The translations under genes were made by a program, and so were the position numbers. Shown one piece after another: positions 12,655-21,970 of a stretch of DNA of 64,000 nt (position 1 is the first letter of the stretch; every line of letters begins with the position of its first letter). Source of the DNA: Budorcas taxicolor (taxonomy: Eukaryota > Chordata > Mammalia > Artiodactyla > Bovidae); assembly GCF_023091745.1 (NCBI RefSeq), contig NC_068910.1:177313170-177377169 (forward strand), written 5' to 3'. A model generated the notes under the pieces. That model made no database searches. It worked only from the letters and a program-made list of their open reading frames with translations, and was not told where the DNA came from.

Positions 12655-12873
12655 TGCCTGCATGAATGCTAAATTGCTCCAGTCATGTCTGACTCTTTGC
12701 AACCACATGGACTGTAGCCCACCAGGCTCCTCTGTCCATGGGATTCTTCAGGCAAGAATACTGAGGTGGGTTGTCATTTCCTCCTCCAGGGAATCTTCCT
12801 GAGTCAGGGATTGAACCTGCATCTCCTGAATTGGCAGGCAGGTTCTTTACCACTAGCACCACCTGGGAAGCCC
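12655..12873 (-). mobile_element. Bov-tA SINE
   Basis: The minus-strand reading begins GGGCTTCCCAGGTGG (tRNA-Glu-like head) and continues into the BovA body (GGAGGAAATGACAACCC, TTGCCTGAAGAATCCC) and the CATGACTGG end. It is non-coding, mobilised in trans by BovB, and nested in the LTR. Confidence 0.92.
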
Positions 12874-13036
12874 TACAGTGATGGTATAATGGGCCAAAGG
12901 TCGAAGACTGGAATGTTTTCAAATCTACCTTTGTTTCACCTAATTCTAGCCAACCTTTATTGTGTCCCAAGAGCTAAGCCCCCTCTTCATTATCAAGCGT
13001 TTCTGTCCTGCTCCTTCCCCTTCTGTCTCAATTAAG

Positions 13037-13254
13037 TGCATGCAAGTGTGCTAAGTCACTTCAGTCATGTCCAGCTCTTTTCAACCTTATGGACCGCAGC
13101 CTGCCAGCTCCTCTGCCCAAAGGATTCTCCATGCAAGAATATTGCAGTGGGTTGCTGTGCCTTTCTCCAGGAGGTCTTCCAAACTCAGAGATCAAACGTG
13201 CATCTCCTGCTTTGGCAGACAGGTTCTTTACCACTAGCACCACCTGGGAAGCCC
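13037..13254 (-). mobile_element. Bov-tA SINE
   Basis: Same family and orientation as the copy at 12655-12873. The tail side reads gtgcatgcaagtgtgctaag and the head side ends CACCTGGGAAGCCC. The short texts after both copies look alike (cagtgatggtataat / cagttatgtataat). That may be chance or a sign of local duplication. Confidence 0.92.
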
Positions 13255-13359
13255 TTCAGTTATGTATAATAGCCTAAAGCAACGCCTGTTGAAGTCTAGC
13301 CCATATTGTCTGTCGTATACATCATCTGTGATGCTGCTTCTGGAATGCACAGATTATTT

Positions 13360-13448
13360 GGCTCAACCAGATGCCTGAATCAGAATCTCTAGGGAAAGTG
13401 CTCAAGAGTTTTCATCTCCATTAGTGGTTCTTACACATACTAAAGTTA
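13360..13448 (+). mobile_element. MER5/MER20-like hAT DNA transposon remnant
   Basis: The words CTGAATCAGAATCTCTAGGG and ACTAAAGTTAGAGAACTC match the conserved inner and terminal parts of mammalian non-autonomous hAT-Charlie elements. It is short and diverged, so subfamily and strand are uncertain. Confidence 0.55.
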
Positions 13449-13706
13449 GAGAACTCATGGCCCAAACTCAATTGCTTATAGAGATCAGAAAGTAACACAA
13501 ACAAGTTAATACACTGAAATACATATAATGCAATAGGAAATGGGAGACAGTGGAACATATGACCTAGTCATAGGAGGTAGAATCCACTCAGTGCCTGCCT
13601 ATAACTGTCACGTAGCCATGTTGACCCTGCATTCCCAGTTCTTTTCATTTTTTTAAGGAAGGATAAACATCAGGTTTTTACATAAAATCTCCTGATTTTT
13701 TAATGG

Positions 13707-13720
13707 CCAGGAACTAGTTT
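13707..13720. repeat. Target-site duplication of the ATAD1 retrocopy, lower copy
   Basis: The 14-bp ccaggaactagttt here recurs at 16779-16792. It directly abuts the T-run (poly(A) tail on minus) at 13721-13727. This is the L1-type signature of an inserted mRNA copy. Confidence 0.88.
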
Positions 13721-13727
13721 TTTTTTT

Positions 13728-15091
13728 ATTACTTTTTTCAATTAAGAGGGACGTCTTTATTGCATATTTATAAAACAATAGTATAATACTTACTAAAATG
13801 GAGATGAAATATTTTATTTTTGGTATCTTGTGTTTTGCATCAATTTTTCAATCATCTTCACAATTTTTCAAAACTTGAACCTCTGCCCCACCCACCATTC
13901 AAAGAACAAATGATGAACAAACTATCCAGTGGGTTCTTGTGAGAGACTTATTATCAAAGAAATTAATTAATAACTCATAAATAAACAACAGAGTTTTCAA
14001 AGAAATACAATAAAAACAAAAAGTCAGAAGGCACATCAAGATCGTATCGTGCCATTTTCCTCATGCTTCTGTTTTAAGTGCCTATAATAGAATTCTGGTT
14101 AGTGACATTTTGGACAAAACCTGTCATCTTTTGTGCACATAGCATCAAACAACTACGGATACAGTAGGGGGATTTTGATGTGTGTATCCGTACTAAGTAG
14201 GGCATAATTTATAATATGCTAAGAAAGCAAAAAGTCAGGATTACAAAATGGGTATTTTTAGCACATTTAGTAACAGCTAGTTTTAAACTATCATTTCATT
14301 TTTGATGACCAAATTATATTGACATAATTAAGGAACATATATTTTTAAAATATTGAAAACCCACGGTTGCAACAGAACTATTACATTAAACGAATAAAGG
14401 AAAAGTCACGTACATGGGCTGAATGGCACTGAGGTTTTTCAAAGTTATTCTTTTGCGAGGCTTTCAGCCCACCTTTACATATATCAGTAAAAAAAATGTC
14501 TCTACTCAGCATGCTTGCAGCAAGAGGTGAAACAGGTGTTGATGGCCTGACAACCATTCAGTGCTGATCACTGAACAAGCATTTTTATTTAATTATCCCG
14601 ACAACCATAATTGAGCCACATCTAAATTTCTGATGTCACTGACTTCAACTATTCAGCTCCAGAGAAACACTCAACTTAAAAAAAAACAAAAAACCCTGAA
14701 ATAAGTGACAACTAGAAATTGCTGAATCATTGTACGTTTTAGACACAACCATTAACCTTAGTTTTGCTATATGCTATTTGGTACTTTTTGATTCAGTAGT
14801 TGGGATTAAAAAAATAGTTTCTGTATTCAAACCTATCTACAGAATGTTAATATAAAATGTGTGAATATATACATTTAATACACACACACACACATATACA
14901 TACTCTCACATATCTAGAAACCAGCACTTAACCACATCTCCAATTCTCACTGACTCAATAAATCATTTGTTACCTTAAGACCAGCTTAGATGCTATAAGG
15001 CTGCAACATATGGCTAAAGAGGTCAAACACAAGCACCCACAGTCAGGCTGATTAAATTGTTCCTCCTCATGATTTTTCACAAGTAGTAACA
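13728..15091 (-). other. Probable 3' UTR of the ATAD1 retrocopy
   Basis: No coding potential is recognised. The segment lies between the ATAD1-derived stop region and the poly(A) tail, inside one target-site duplication, so it should be transcript 3' UTR. The AATAAA (13761-13756, minus) supports this. A short (CA)n run sits at 14881-14893. Comparison with the parent ATAD1 mRNA 3' UTR would settle it. Confidence 0.7.
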
Positions 15092-15362
15092 CCTTGGAAG
15101 GAATGATGCTAAAGCTGAAGCTCCAGTTCTTTGGCCACCTCATGCAAAGAGTTGACTCATTGGAAAAGACTCTGATGCTGGGAGGGATTGGGGGCAGGAG
15201 GAGAAGGGGACGACAGAGGATGAGATGGCTGGATGGCATCACGGACTCTATGGACGTGAGTCTGAGTGAATTCCGGGAGTTGGTGATGGACAGGGAGGTC
15301 TGGCGTGCTGCGATTCATGGGGTCGCAAAGAGTCGGACATGACTGAGCGACTGAACTGAACT
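15092..15362 (+). mobile_element. BovB 3' end, 5'-truncated
   Basis: It begins within TTGGAAGGAATGATGCTAAA and ends …GACTGAACTGAA, the standard BovB terminus. It holds only the last part of the coding region and the 3' UTR. It lies inside the ATAD1 retrocopy, so it inserted later. No convincing target-site duplication was found. Confidence 0.92.
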
Positions 15363-15453
15363 GAATACCATTTATATAACAACTATGTCTCAGTAACTTA
15401 GAATTCAGAGTGTAAAACCAGTGTCATGAACATAAAACTCTCTCACTGTTGAA

Positions 15454-15587
15454 AGACCCAGAGAGATGATATGGGAAGGGTGGTGAGAGGGGGGTTCAGG
15501 GTTGGGAACTCATGTATACCTGTGGCTGATTCATGTCAATGTATGGCAAAACCAATACAGTATTGTAAAGTAAAAAAAAAAAAAAAA
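15454..15587 (+). mobile_element. Artiodactyl L1 3' end with poly(A)
   Basis: It shares GGTTCAGG-TTGGGAAC and CAATACAGTATTGTAAAGTA with the L1 at 41874-42743. It ends in a 16-base A-run (15572-15587). It is inserted in the ATAD1 retrocopy 3' UTR in the opposite orientation. The small size shows extreme 5' truncation. Confidence 0.88.
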
Positions 15588-15673
15588 GAACATTCCTCCT
15601 TCAGTTATTTCCACTAATGATAAGAGGGCACACCAAACTAGATCATGTTGAACTTTACAAATGATCTTTACTC

Positions 15674-16742
15674 TTAATCTAAACAAATGTGTTTTAAAAC
15701 ATTCTGAAATGCTGCAACCTTGACTTCTTCATCTTTTCAATTGCCCAATGCAGGTCCTGTTGTTGCACAGGTCGAACTTCATCTTCATCATGGCTTTCTT
15801 CCATTGTAGAATTAACATATTCTCTGACACAGAGGAGGGCAGCATCTCGACACATTTCTTTTAGGTCACTGCCTGCAAACCCATCGGTTTCCTGGGCAAC
15901 TTCTAGCAGGTCCACATGCCTATCCACATTTTCATTTTTCAAGATGAGTTTCAGGATTGCTTCTCTTTGTTTCAGAGCAGGCTGGTTGATATGGAATCTT
16001 GTGGGCATTCTCCTCATTATAGCTGAATCCAGATCCTGAGAATGATTAGTAGCTCCCATCACTATGACCTGGCAGCTATGATCAGTATCCAGTCCATCCG
16101 AGAGACTCATAAACTGAGCTTTCATCATGGCTATAGCTTCATGGTCAGAACTGGAACGGTTTCATAGAAAGGAGTCTATCTCATCTATAAAGATGGTGGA
16201 AGGCTGTAGTTTTATGGCAAGGGAGAAAACAGCAGCAGCCAGTTTCTGAGATTCTCTATACCACTTATCCGTCAGTGTTGAAGGATGAAGGTTAATAAAT
16301 CGACAGCCTGCTTCTTTAGCTGTGGCCTTGGCAATCAACGTTTCACCACAGCCTGGAGGCCCATAGAGAAGCACATCTTTTTGAGGCTGTAGAAGCCTGG
16401 AATTTTCAAACAAATGCTTCTTTTTGATAGGTGAGATGACTGTATCTTTCAGATCTGTAATGACATCATCCAAACCTGTGCTATCACTCCAAGTAGCATG
16501 CATGTTAAGAGGGTATACTAGATGAGCAGCAATACTCATTTCATATTCTGAAAGCTTCACATTTTTCACACCAATTTGTTTCATTAATTTTTTGCCTGTT
16601 TCTGGGCTTCTACTTTTTGCTTTCTGGTTGGATCAATTGCATCTACCATCCATTTACTGCACCAAATATTGTCAAACGGAAAATTAAACCAACAACTTCA
16701 TTCTGACTCAAGAGACGAGAAAAGGTTTCAGCATCAACCATC
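15674..16742 (-). pseudogene. ATAD1: ATAD1 (Msp1/Thorase AAA ATPase) decayed coding region
   Basis: ATAD1 is a membrane-anchored AAA ATPase, normally 361 residues, that extracts mislocalised tail-anchored proteins from the mitochondrial outer membrane and peroxisomes. The copy starts MVDAETFSRLLSQNEVVGLI and keeps the AAA core: Walker A reads GPPGCGETL (normal GPPGCGKT, lysine changed to glutamate, near 16345), Walker B reads TIFIDEID (near 16180), then GATNHSQDLDSAIMRRMPTR and the C-terminal region. Breaks: a 16-bp deletion in the membrane-anchor region near 16650, a 1-bp deletion near 16590, a TGA after IDSFL at 16162-16164, and a 1-bp deletion near 15717 that shifts the last residues. No introns. 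It cannot encode a working ATPase. Confidence 0.95.
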
Positions 16743-16778
16743 TTGATTGTTAACCAGCCTTACACAGGAAGGAAACAC

Positions 16779-16792
16779 CCAGGAACTAGTTT
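16779..16792. repeat. Target-site duplication of the ATAD1 retrocopy, upper copy
   Basis: Identical 14-bp copy of 13707-13720 (ccaggaactagttt), immediately upstream of the ATAD1 leader in minus-strand sense. Confidence 0.88.
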
Positions 16793-16794
16793 TA

Positions 16795-16971
16795 AAATAT
16801 TTAAAGGAACCACCATACATTCCAGCAATTCCACCTCTGGAAATATATTTGAAGGAAATGAAATCATTATTTGAAGAGATATTGGCACCTCCAGGTTCAT
16901 TGGAGCATGATTCACAATAGTTGAGACATGGAAACAACTTATATCCTATAGTGTATGACTGGATAAAGAAA

Positions 16972-16972
<1 letters not shown>
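16795..16972 (+). mobile_element. Old L1 (L1M type), first segment
   Basis: The text reads like the end of L1 ORF2 (ccagcaattccacctctgg, gaaatgaaatcattatttga, attcacaatagttgagacat, ctggataaagaaaatgtg). It resumes at 17606 after a Tigger element and a TG repeat, so the two segments were one copy. Confidence 0.8.

Positions 16973-17010
<38 letters not shown>
16973..17010. repeat. (TG)n microsatellite
   Basis: About 19 uninterrupted TG units between the L1 segment and the Tigger element. Likely length-polymorphic. Confidence 0.97.
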
Positions 17011-17014
<4 letters not shown>

Positions 17015-17015
17015 A

Positions 17016-17605
17016 TAGTCCCCCCTTATCTCCAGGGGTTATGTTTCAAGATCCTCAGTGGATGCCTAAAACTGCCCATAGCACTGAACCCTATGTATAT
17101 TATGGTTTTTTTCTATATATACATACATGTGATAACGTTTAAGTTAAAAATTAGGTAGCACACAAGATTAACAATAATAAAATAGAACAATATACTATAA
17201 TAAAAGTTATGTAAATGTGATCTTTCTTTCCCTCCCTCTCAAATATCATTTAATTTCTTATATATCATAACTAAACAATTATCACTCACTGTGGCTGTAA
17301 CTTCTGCAGTTTGAGATATCACAGCAAAACTAGCATAAATTTCTTTTTCACAGTTTCACCAATAGAAGATTCATTCTTACAATAGATCTTAGCAACCTCA
17401 GCATGTAATTTTTTTTCTTTCCCTATTAAATTGAGAACTTTCAGCTTTTCACTCAAAGGAAGCACTTTATGGCTTCTCTGGCCTATCTGAGTTGCCAGCA
17501 TCACTACTCTTGCATGATGGGGCTATTATTAAGTAAAATAAGAGCTACTTGAACACAGTTACTCTGATACCAAGACAGTGGATCTGGTAATTGAGATAAC
17601 TAGGA
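17016..17605 (-). mobile_element. Tigger-type (TcMar) DNA transposon, internally deleted
   Basis: The terminal sequence AGTCCCCCCTTATCTCC at 17016 and the following GGATGCCTAAAACTGCC match Tigger/MER2-type termini. The remnant of the transposase start lies only about 300 bp from this end, so the middle of the transposase is missing. The opposite terminal repeat is not visible. The insertion splits an L1M copy, consistent with an old mammalian age. Confidence 0.75.
17319..17504 (-). pseudogene. Tigger transposase N-terminal remnant
   Basis: About 60 residues include LPLSEKLKVLNLIGKEKK and AEVAKIYCKNESSI, which fit the CENP-B-like helix-turn-helix DNA-binding start of Tigger transposases. The catalytic DDE region is absent. 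It is a fossil with no expected activity. Confidence 0.72.
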
Positions 17606-18090
17606 AATCCTGCAATTTTCAACAACATGGATGAAATTTAAGAGCATTATGCTAACTGAATTAAGTCTTACAGAGAAAGACAAATGCTGTATGATCTCAA
17701 GTGTATATGGAATTTATACAAAATTAACTCTTGAAAACAGTGAGTAGATTCGGGGTTGCCACATGCTTAGGTTGGGGAAAATGGGAAGATGCTGTTCAAA
17801 GGGTACAAATTTCCAGTTATAAGATGAATAAGTTATGGGGATCAAATATAAAGTAGGTGACTGTGGTTAACAATATTATATAGTACACTTCAAAGTTGCT
17901 AAGAGTAAATCTTAAAGGTTCTCACCACAAAAAAATATGTGAGGTGATGAGTGTGTTAATAACCTTTTTGTGGTTATCATTTCACAATATATACAAATCT
18001 CAAATCATTATATTTTATACCTTTTTCATACTCATTAGTTGTCAATTATATCTCAACAAAGCTGAAAAAAAAATATTTAAAAGAAAGCCT
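17606..18090 (+). mobile_element. Old L1 (L1M type), 3' segment
   Basis: It continues the L1 interrupted at 16972 (caacatggatgaaatttaag, gacaaatgctgtatgatctc) through the 3' UTR to tcaattatatctcaacaaag and an A-rich tail. About 30 bp of L1 are missing at the Tigger junction. Confidence 0.8.
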
Positions 18091-18248
18091 TTTAACAAAC
18101 AGTTCAGAAACAACTAAAATTTTCCATTTGTATCCAAAAATATGAATCTAGATACAGACTTTATGCCTTCACAAAAACTGATTGTTCAAAATGGAGTAAT
18201 TAAAAATGGACCATGAAACATAGAACTATAAAGTCCCTATAAGATAAC

Positions 18249-18452
18249 ATGGGCTTCCCTGATGGCTCAGATCTACCTGCAATGCAGGAGACCGGGTTCA
18301 ATCCCTGGGTCAGGAAGATCCTCTGGAGAAGAAAACGGCAACCAACTCCAGTATTCTTGCCTGGAGGATTCCATGGACAGAGGAGCCCGGTGTGCTACAC
18401 AATGGAGTTGCAAAGAGTTGGACATGACTGAGTGACAAATACTTTCACTTTC
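18249..18452 (+). mobile_element. Bov-tA SINE
   Basis: It starts GGGCTTCCCTGATGGCTCAG (tRNA-Glu-like head), with box B-like GGGTTCAATCCC, then the BovA body and a terminal GACATGACTGAGTGAC. Non-coding. Confidence 0.94.
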
Positions 18453-18538
18453 GAGATAACAAAGGAGAAAACCCACTGACCTTGGGTATGGCTTTTTAGA
18501 TGCAACGGAAAGGTACTACACAAAAAAGAAACAATTGA

Positions 18539-18860
18539 GGGCTTCTTTGTTGGCTCAGTGGTAAAGAATCCACCTGCCCGTGCAGGAGACGTGGGTTCAG
18601 TCCCTGATCCAGGAAGGTCCTACACGCTGCAGAGCAACTTAACCCCGTGCATCACAACTATTGAGCCTGTGCTCTAGAGCCTGGGGGCCGCAACTACTGA
18701 GCTCACATGCTGCAGCTATTGAAGCCAGGCACTCTAGAGCCCATTTTCCACAACAGGGGAGGTTTCTGCACTGAGAAGCTCACTCAGCAGAACTAAAGAG
18801 TAGCCCCAGCTTGCCACAGTTAGACAGTGCAGCAGTGAAGACGCAGCACAGCCAAAAACA
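18539..18860 (+). mobile_element. CHR-type tRNA-Glu SINE
   Basis: It begins GGGCTTCTTTGTTGGCTCAG and continues with the CHR body (catcacaactattgagcctg, gctctagagcctgggggccg), ending in gacgcagcacagccaaaaac. This is an older cetartiodactyl-wide SINE without the BovA body. Confidence 0.87.
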
Positions 18861-18862
18861 GT

Positions 18863-19104
18863 TTTCAAAAGGAATAATTGGTAAGTTTGGCTTCATTAAA
18901 ATTAAAAACTTGTTTTATGAAAGAAAATACCAAGAGAATCAGTCACTAAGCCACAATTTGAAAGTATTTTCAAAAGACATATCTGATAAGGGTATTTTCC
19001 AAAATGAAAATTAACAACCCAGTTAAAAAATGAGCCAAAGACCTGAACAGATACTTCACTGAAGAACATATAGATCCAAAATAAGCATAGAAGATGTTCA
19101 ACGT
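18863..19104 (+). mobile_element. Old L1, ORF2 segment 1
   Basis: ORF2 text (ggcttcattaaaattaaaaa, aaagacatatctgataaggg, aaaaatgagccaaagacctg, agaagatgttcaac) is recognisable. The copy is interrupted by BovB and resumes at 20403. Frames are broken. Confidence 0.8.
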
Positions 19105-20402
19105 TCAGTTCAGTTCAGTTCAGTCGCTCAGTCATGTCCAACTCTTTGCAACCCCATGAATCGCAGCACGCCAGGCCTCCCTGTCCATCACCAACTCCCG
19201 GAGTTCACTCAGACTCGCATCCATTGAACCAGTGATGCCATCCAGCCATCTCATCCTCTGTCGTCCCCTTCTCCTCCTGCCCCCAATCCCTCCCAGCATC
19301 AGAGTCTTTTCCAATGAGCCAACTCTTCGCACGAGGTGGCCAAAGTACTGGAGTTTCAGCTTCAGCATCAGTCCCTCCAAAGAAATCCCAGGGCTGATCT
19401 CCTTTAGAATGGACTGGTTGGATCTCCTTGCAGTCCAAGGGACTCTTAAGAGTCTTCTCCAACACCGCAATTCAAAAGCATCAATTCTTCAGCGCTCAGC
19501 TTTCTTCACAGTCCAACTCTCACATCCACACATGACCATGGGAAAAACCATAGCCTTGACTAGATGGATCTTTGTTGGCAAAGTAATGTCTCTGCTTTTC
19601 AATATGCTGTCTAGGTTGGTCATAACTTTTCTTCCAAGGAGTAAGCATCTTTTAATTTCATGGCTGCAGTCACCATCTGCAGTGATTTTGGAGCCCCAAA
19701 AAATAAAGTCTGACACTGTTTCTACTGTTTCCCCATCTATTTCCCATGAAGTGATGGGATCAGATGCCATGATCTTCGTTTTCTGAATGTTGACCTTTAA
19801 GCCAACTTTTTCACTCTCCTCTTTCACTTTCACCAAGAGGCTTTTTAGTTCCTCTTCACTTTCTGCCATAAGGATGGTGTCATCTGCATATCAGAGGTTA
19901 TTGATATTTCTCCCAGCAATCTTGATTCTAGCTTGTGCTTCTTCCAGCTCAGCGTTTCTCATGATGTACTCTGCATATAAGTTAAATAAGCAGGGTGACA
20001 ATATACAGCCTCAACGTACTCCCTTTCCTCTTTGGAACCAGTCTGTTGTTCCATGTCCAGTTCTAATTGTTGCTTCCTGACCTGCATACAGATTCCTCAA
20101 GAGGCAGGTCAGGTGGTCTGGTGTTCCCATGTCTTTCAGAATTTTCCACAGTTTATTGTGATCCACACATTCAAAGGCTTTGGCATAGTCAATAAAGCAA
20201 AAATAGATGTTTTTTTGGAACTCTCTTGCTTTTTCCATGATCCAGCAGATGTTGGCAATTTGATCTCTGGTTCCTCTGCCTTTTCTAAAACCAGCTTGAA
20301 CATCTGGAAGTTGACAGTTCACGTATTGGTGAAGCCTGGCTTGGAGAATTTTGAGCATTACTTTACTAGCATGTGAGATGAGTGCAATTGTGCGGTAGTT
20401 GG
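19105..20402 (-). mobile_element. BovB LINE, 5'-truncated
   Basis: The 3' end on minus is the CAGTTCAGTT repeat near 19105. The copy extends to the RT start (GCACTCATCTCACATGCTAG region near 20370). RT landmarks are FIDYAKAFECVDHNKLW near 20170 and YADD near 19885, where the arginine before YADD is replaced by a stop (TGA). It sits inside an L1; some L1 bases at the junction are missing and no target-site duplication is clear. Confidence 0.94.
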
Positions 20403-20454
20403 GGAATTGCAAGTTAAAACAACGACATACCACTGCACACTTACTCTGTGTGTG
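20403..20454 (+). mobile_element. Old L1, segment 2
   Basis: A short continuation of the L1 between two BovB insertions (aattgcaagttaaaacaacg, taccactgcacact), in the same frame of the L1 as the flanking segments. Confidence 0.7.
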
Positions 20455-20543
20455 TGTTCAGTCACTAAGTCATGTCTAACTCCTTGCGACCCCATGTACT
20501 GCAGCACGCCAGGCTTCCCTGTCCTCACTGTCTCCTGGAGATA
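20455..20543 (-). mobile_element. Very short BovB 3' end
   Basis: About 85 bp (ttcagtcactaagtcatgtc, accccatgtactgcagcacg) match the last part of BovB on minus. It is a separate, extremely 5'-truncated insertion in the same L1 as the larger copy just upstream. Confidence 0.85.
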
Positions 20544-21418
20544 TTATTAGAATGGCCAAAATGCAAAAAACTGGCAATACCAAATGCTGATGAGAATGTA
20601 GAGCAACAAAATTGTCATTCATTGCTGGTGCAAATACAAAATGGTACAGCCATATCGAAAGACAGTTTGCAGTGTCTTATGACACAGTCCAATAGTTGTG
20701 CCCTTGATATTTATCCAAATGATTTGAAAATATATATCCACACAAAAACCTACACAAAATGTTTATGGTAGTTTATAAAAGCTTTCTTAATAATTGCCAA
20801 AACTTGGAAGCAACCAAGATGTTGTTCAGTAGGTAAATAGATAGTGTGGTACATCCAGGCAATGAATATTATTCAATACAAAAAAGAAATGAGCTCTCAA
20901 GTCATGAAAAGACTTGGAGAAAACTTAAATGCATATTACTAAGTGAAAGAAATAGTTTGAAAAGGCTATATACTGTATGATTCCAACCATATGACATTCT
21001 GGAAGAGGCAAAACTGGAGACAGTAAAAAGGATTAACATTTGCCCTGGATTATAGAGGTTGAGTGGCAGGGCAGGGTAGGGCTGACAAGAGGAAGAACTC
21101 AGAGGATTTTTAGTGTGGGGAACTGTTCTGCGTGAAACTATAAAGATGGATATATGTCATAACACAATTTCAAAATGTATAGAATGCACAATGCTGAGAC
21201 TGATCCGTAATGTAAACTATAGACTTTAGATAATGATATATCAGTGTAGATTCATAAGTTGCAACAAATGTACCACTGTGATACAAGATATTGATAGTTG
21301 GAAAGGTTTGGGGAGGCAAAACAGAGGGTATATGAGATCTCTCTTTAGTTTCCACTCAGTGGTGACTAAAACTGCTCTAAAAGATAAAGTTTATTAATTA
21401 AAAAAATTTTTAAAGAAA
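20544..21418 (+). mobile_element. Old L1, ORF2 end and 3' UTR
   Basis: It resumes with tattagaatggccaaaatgc and runs through the 3' UTR (tgcaacaaatgtaccactgt, gactaaaactgctctaaaag) to AATAAAGTTTATTAATT-like termination. The order fits an L1MB/MC-type tail. Non-functional. Confidence 0.78.
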
Positions 21419-21877
21419 TGGCATTGGTAAATCAAAGTATGTCTTTGGGCTGCCAGATCACAACATCTATGATAGAATATGAACTTGCAGTTTTGGAGTA
21501 AAAAGCGCATTACAGATTATCTGACTGAAGCCAATAATCATAAATGAGAACATTTAGGCTCAAAAAGTAAATGATTTGACCATGAAGGAAGAACTAGTGT
21601 TGACGGAACCTGTTCAAGTACCAGACCACCAAACCCTTATACCAATTGACCTTCTTGATAAACTTTACATGTGGTAGTCCATAAATCTTAGCTTTAAGAG
21701 AGATTATCTTTCTCTGTAATAATATTAACAATATTGATAGTATTTTATATTTATATTAAAATCTTAAGAAGCATATCTTACTTCCATCAGTACAATATAG
21801 AATATCTCCCCACAAAACACCCTGCAACAAAGATCAATAGAAATAAATGGTTTAACTTAAAAATACATTTCTCTGGG
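21419..21877. other. Unassigned DNA
   Basis: AT-rich, with no gene or repeat family that I recognise. Confidence 0.5.
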
Positions 21878-21970
21878 GAATTCCCTGGTGGTCCAGTGGT
21901 TAGAACTCAGTGTTCTCAATGCCAGGAACCCTGGTTCGATCTCTGGTTGGGGAATTAAAAAAAAAAATGG
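21878..21970 (+). mobile_element. CHR-type SINE, 3'-truncated
   Basis: It starts GGGGAATTCCCTGGTGGTCC (head) and carries box B-like GGTTCGATC, then goes straight into an A-run at 21957-21968. Only the tRNA-like head is present. Confidence 0.82.

Larger units (their letters stand above)
12190..13035 (-). mobile_element. Endogenous retrovirus-type LTR, antisense, with nested SINEs
   Basis: Reading on plus, the block (…tttagttagacaccttccacaggcagac…, …gagccactgcccactttt…, …cagaactgtcatggtg…, …tataatgggccaaaggtcgaag…) follows the antisense order of a mammalian class I-type LTR as I remember it. Two SINEs interrupt it (12461-12584 and 12655-12873) and a third abuts its upper end at 13037. No gag, pol or env sequence is visible beside it, so it behaves as a solo LTR. 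The subfamily is not assigned and the lower boundary is soft. Confidence 0.55.
13721..16778 (-). pseudogene. ATAD1: ATAD1 processed retrocopy, whole insertion
   Basis: This is a reverse-transcribed, intronless copy of ATAD1 mRNA on the minus strand. From its 5' end it has about 36 nt of leader (16743-16778), the decayed coding region (15674-16742), and a long 3' UTR running down to a poly(A) tail seen as T at 13721-13727. An AATAAA signal lies on minus at 13761-13756, 29 nt before the tail. A 14-bp target-site duplication flanks the unit. The UTR was later invaded by a BovB 3' piece (15092-15362) and an L1 3' end (15454-15587). The coding identity is clear. That the rest of the span is ATAD1 UTR is inferred from the boundaries. 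Confidence 0.88.

Noticed and set aside
12655..13254. CRISPR-like repeats
   Set aside because: The repeated blocks are dispersed SINEs with target-site duplications. No short regular repeats with unique spacers exist in the window.
16921..17158. Cysteine/valine-repeat open frames
   Set aside because: They translate the (TG)n microsatellite and the Tigger end; not proteins.
17319..17504. Host DNA-binding protein gene
   Set aside because: The helix-turn-helix start lies between Tigger terminal DNA and has no downstream coding exons; a transposase relic explains it.
18249..18860. Possible tRNA genes at SINE heads
   Set aside because: Bov-tA and CHR heads derive from tRNA-Glu and keep box-like words, but they do not fold as a complete tRNA and are joined to SINE bodies.
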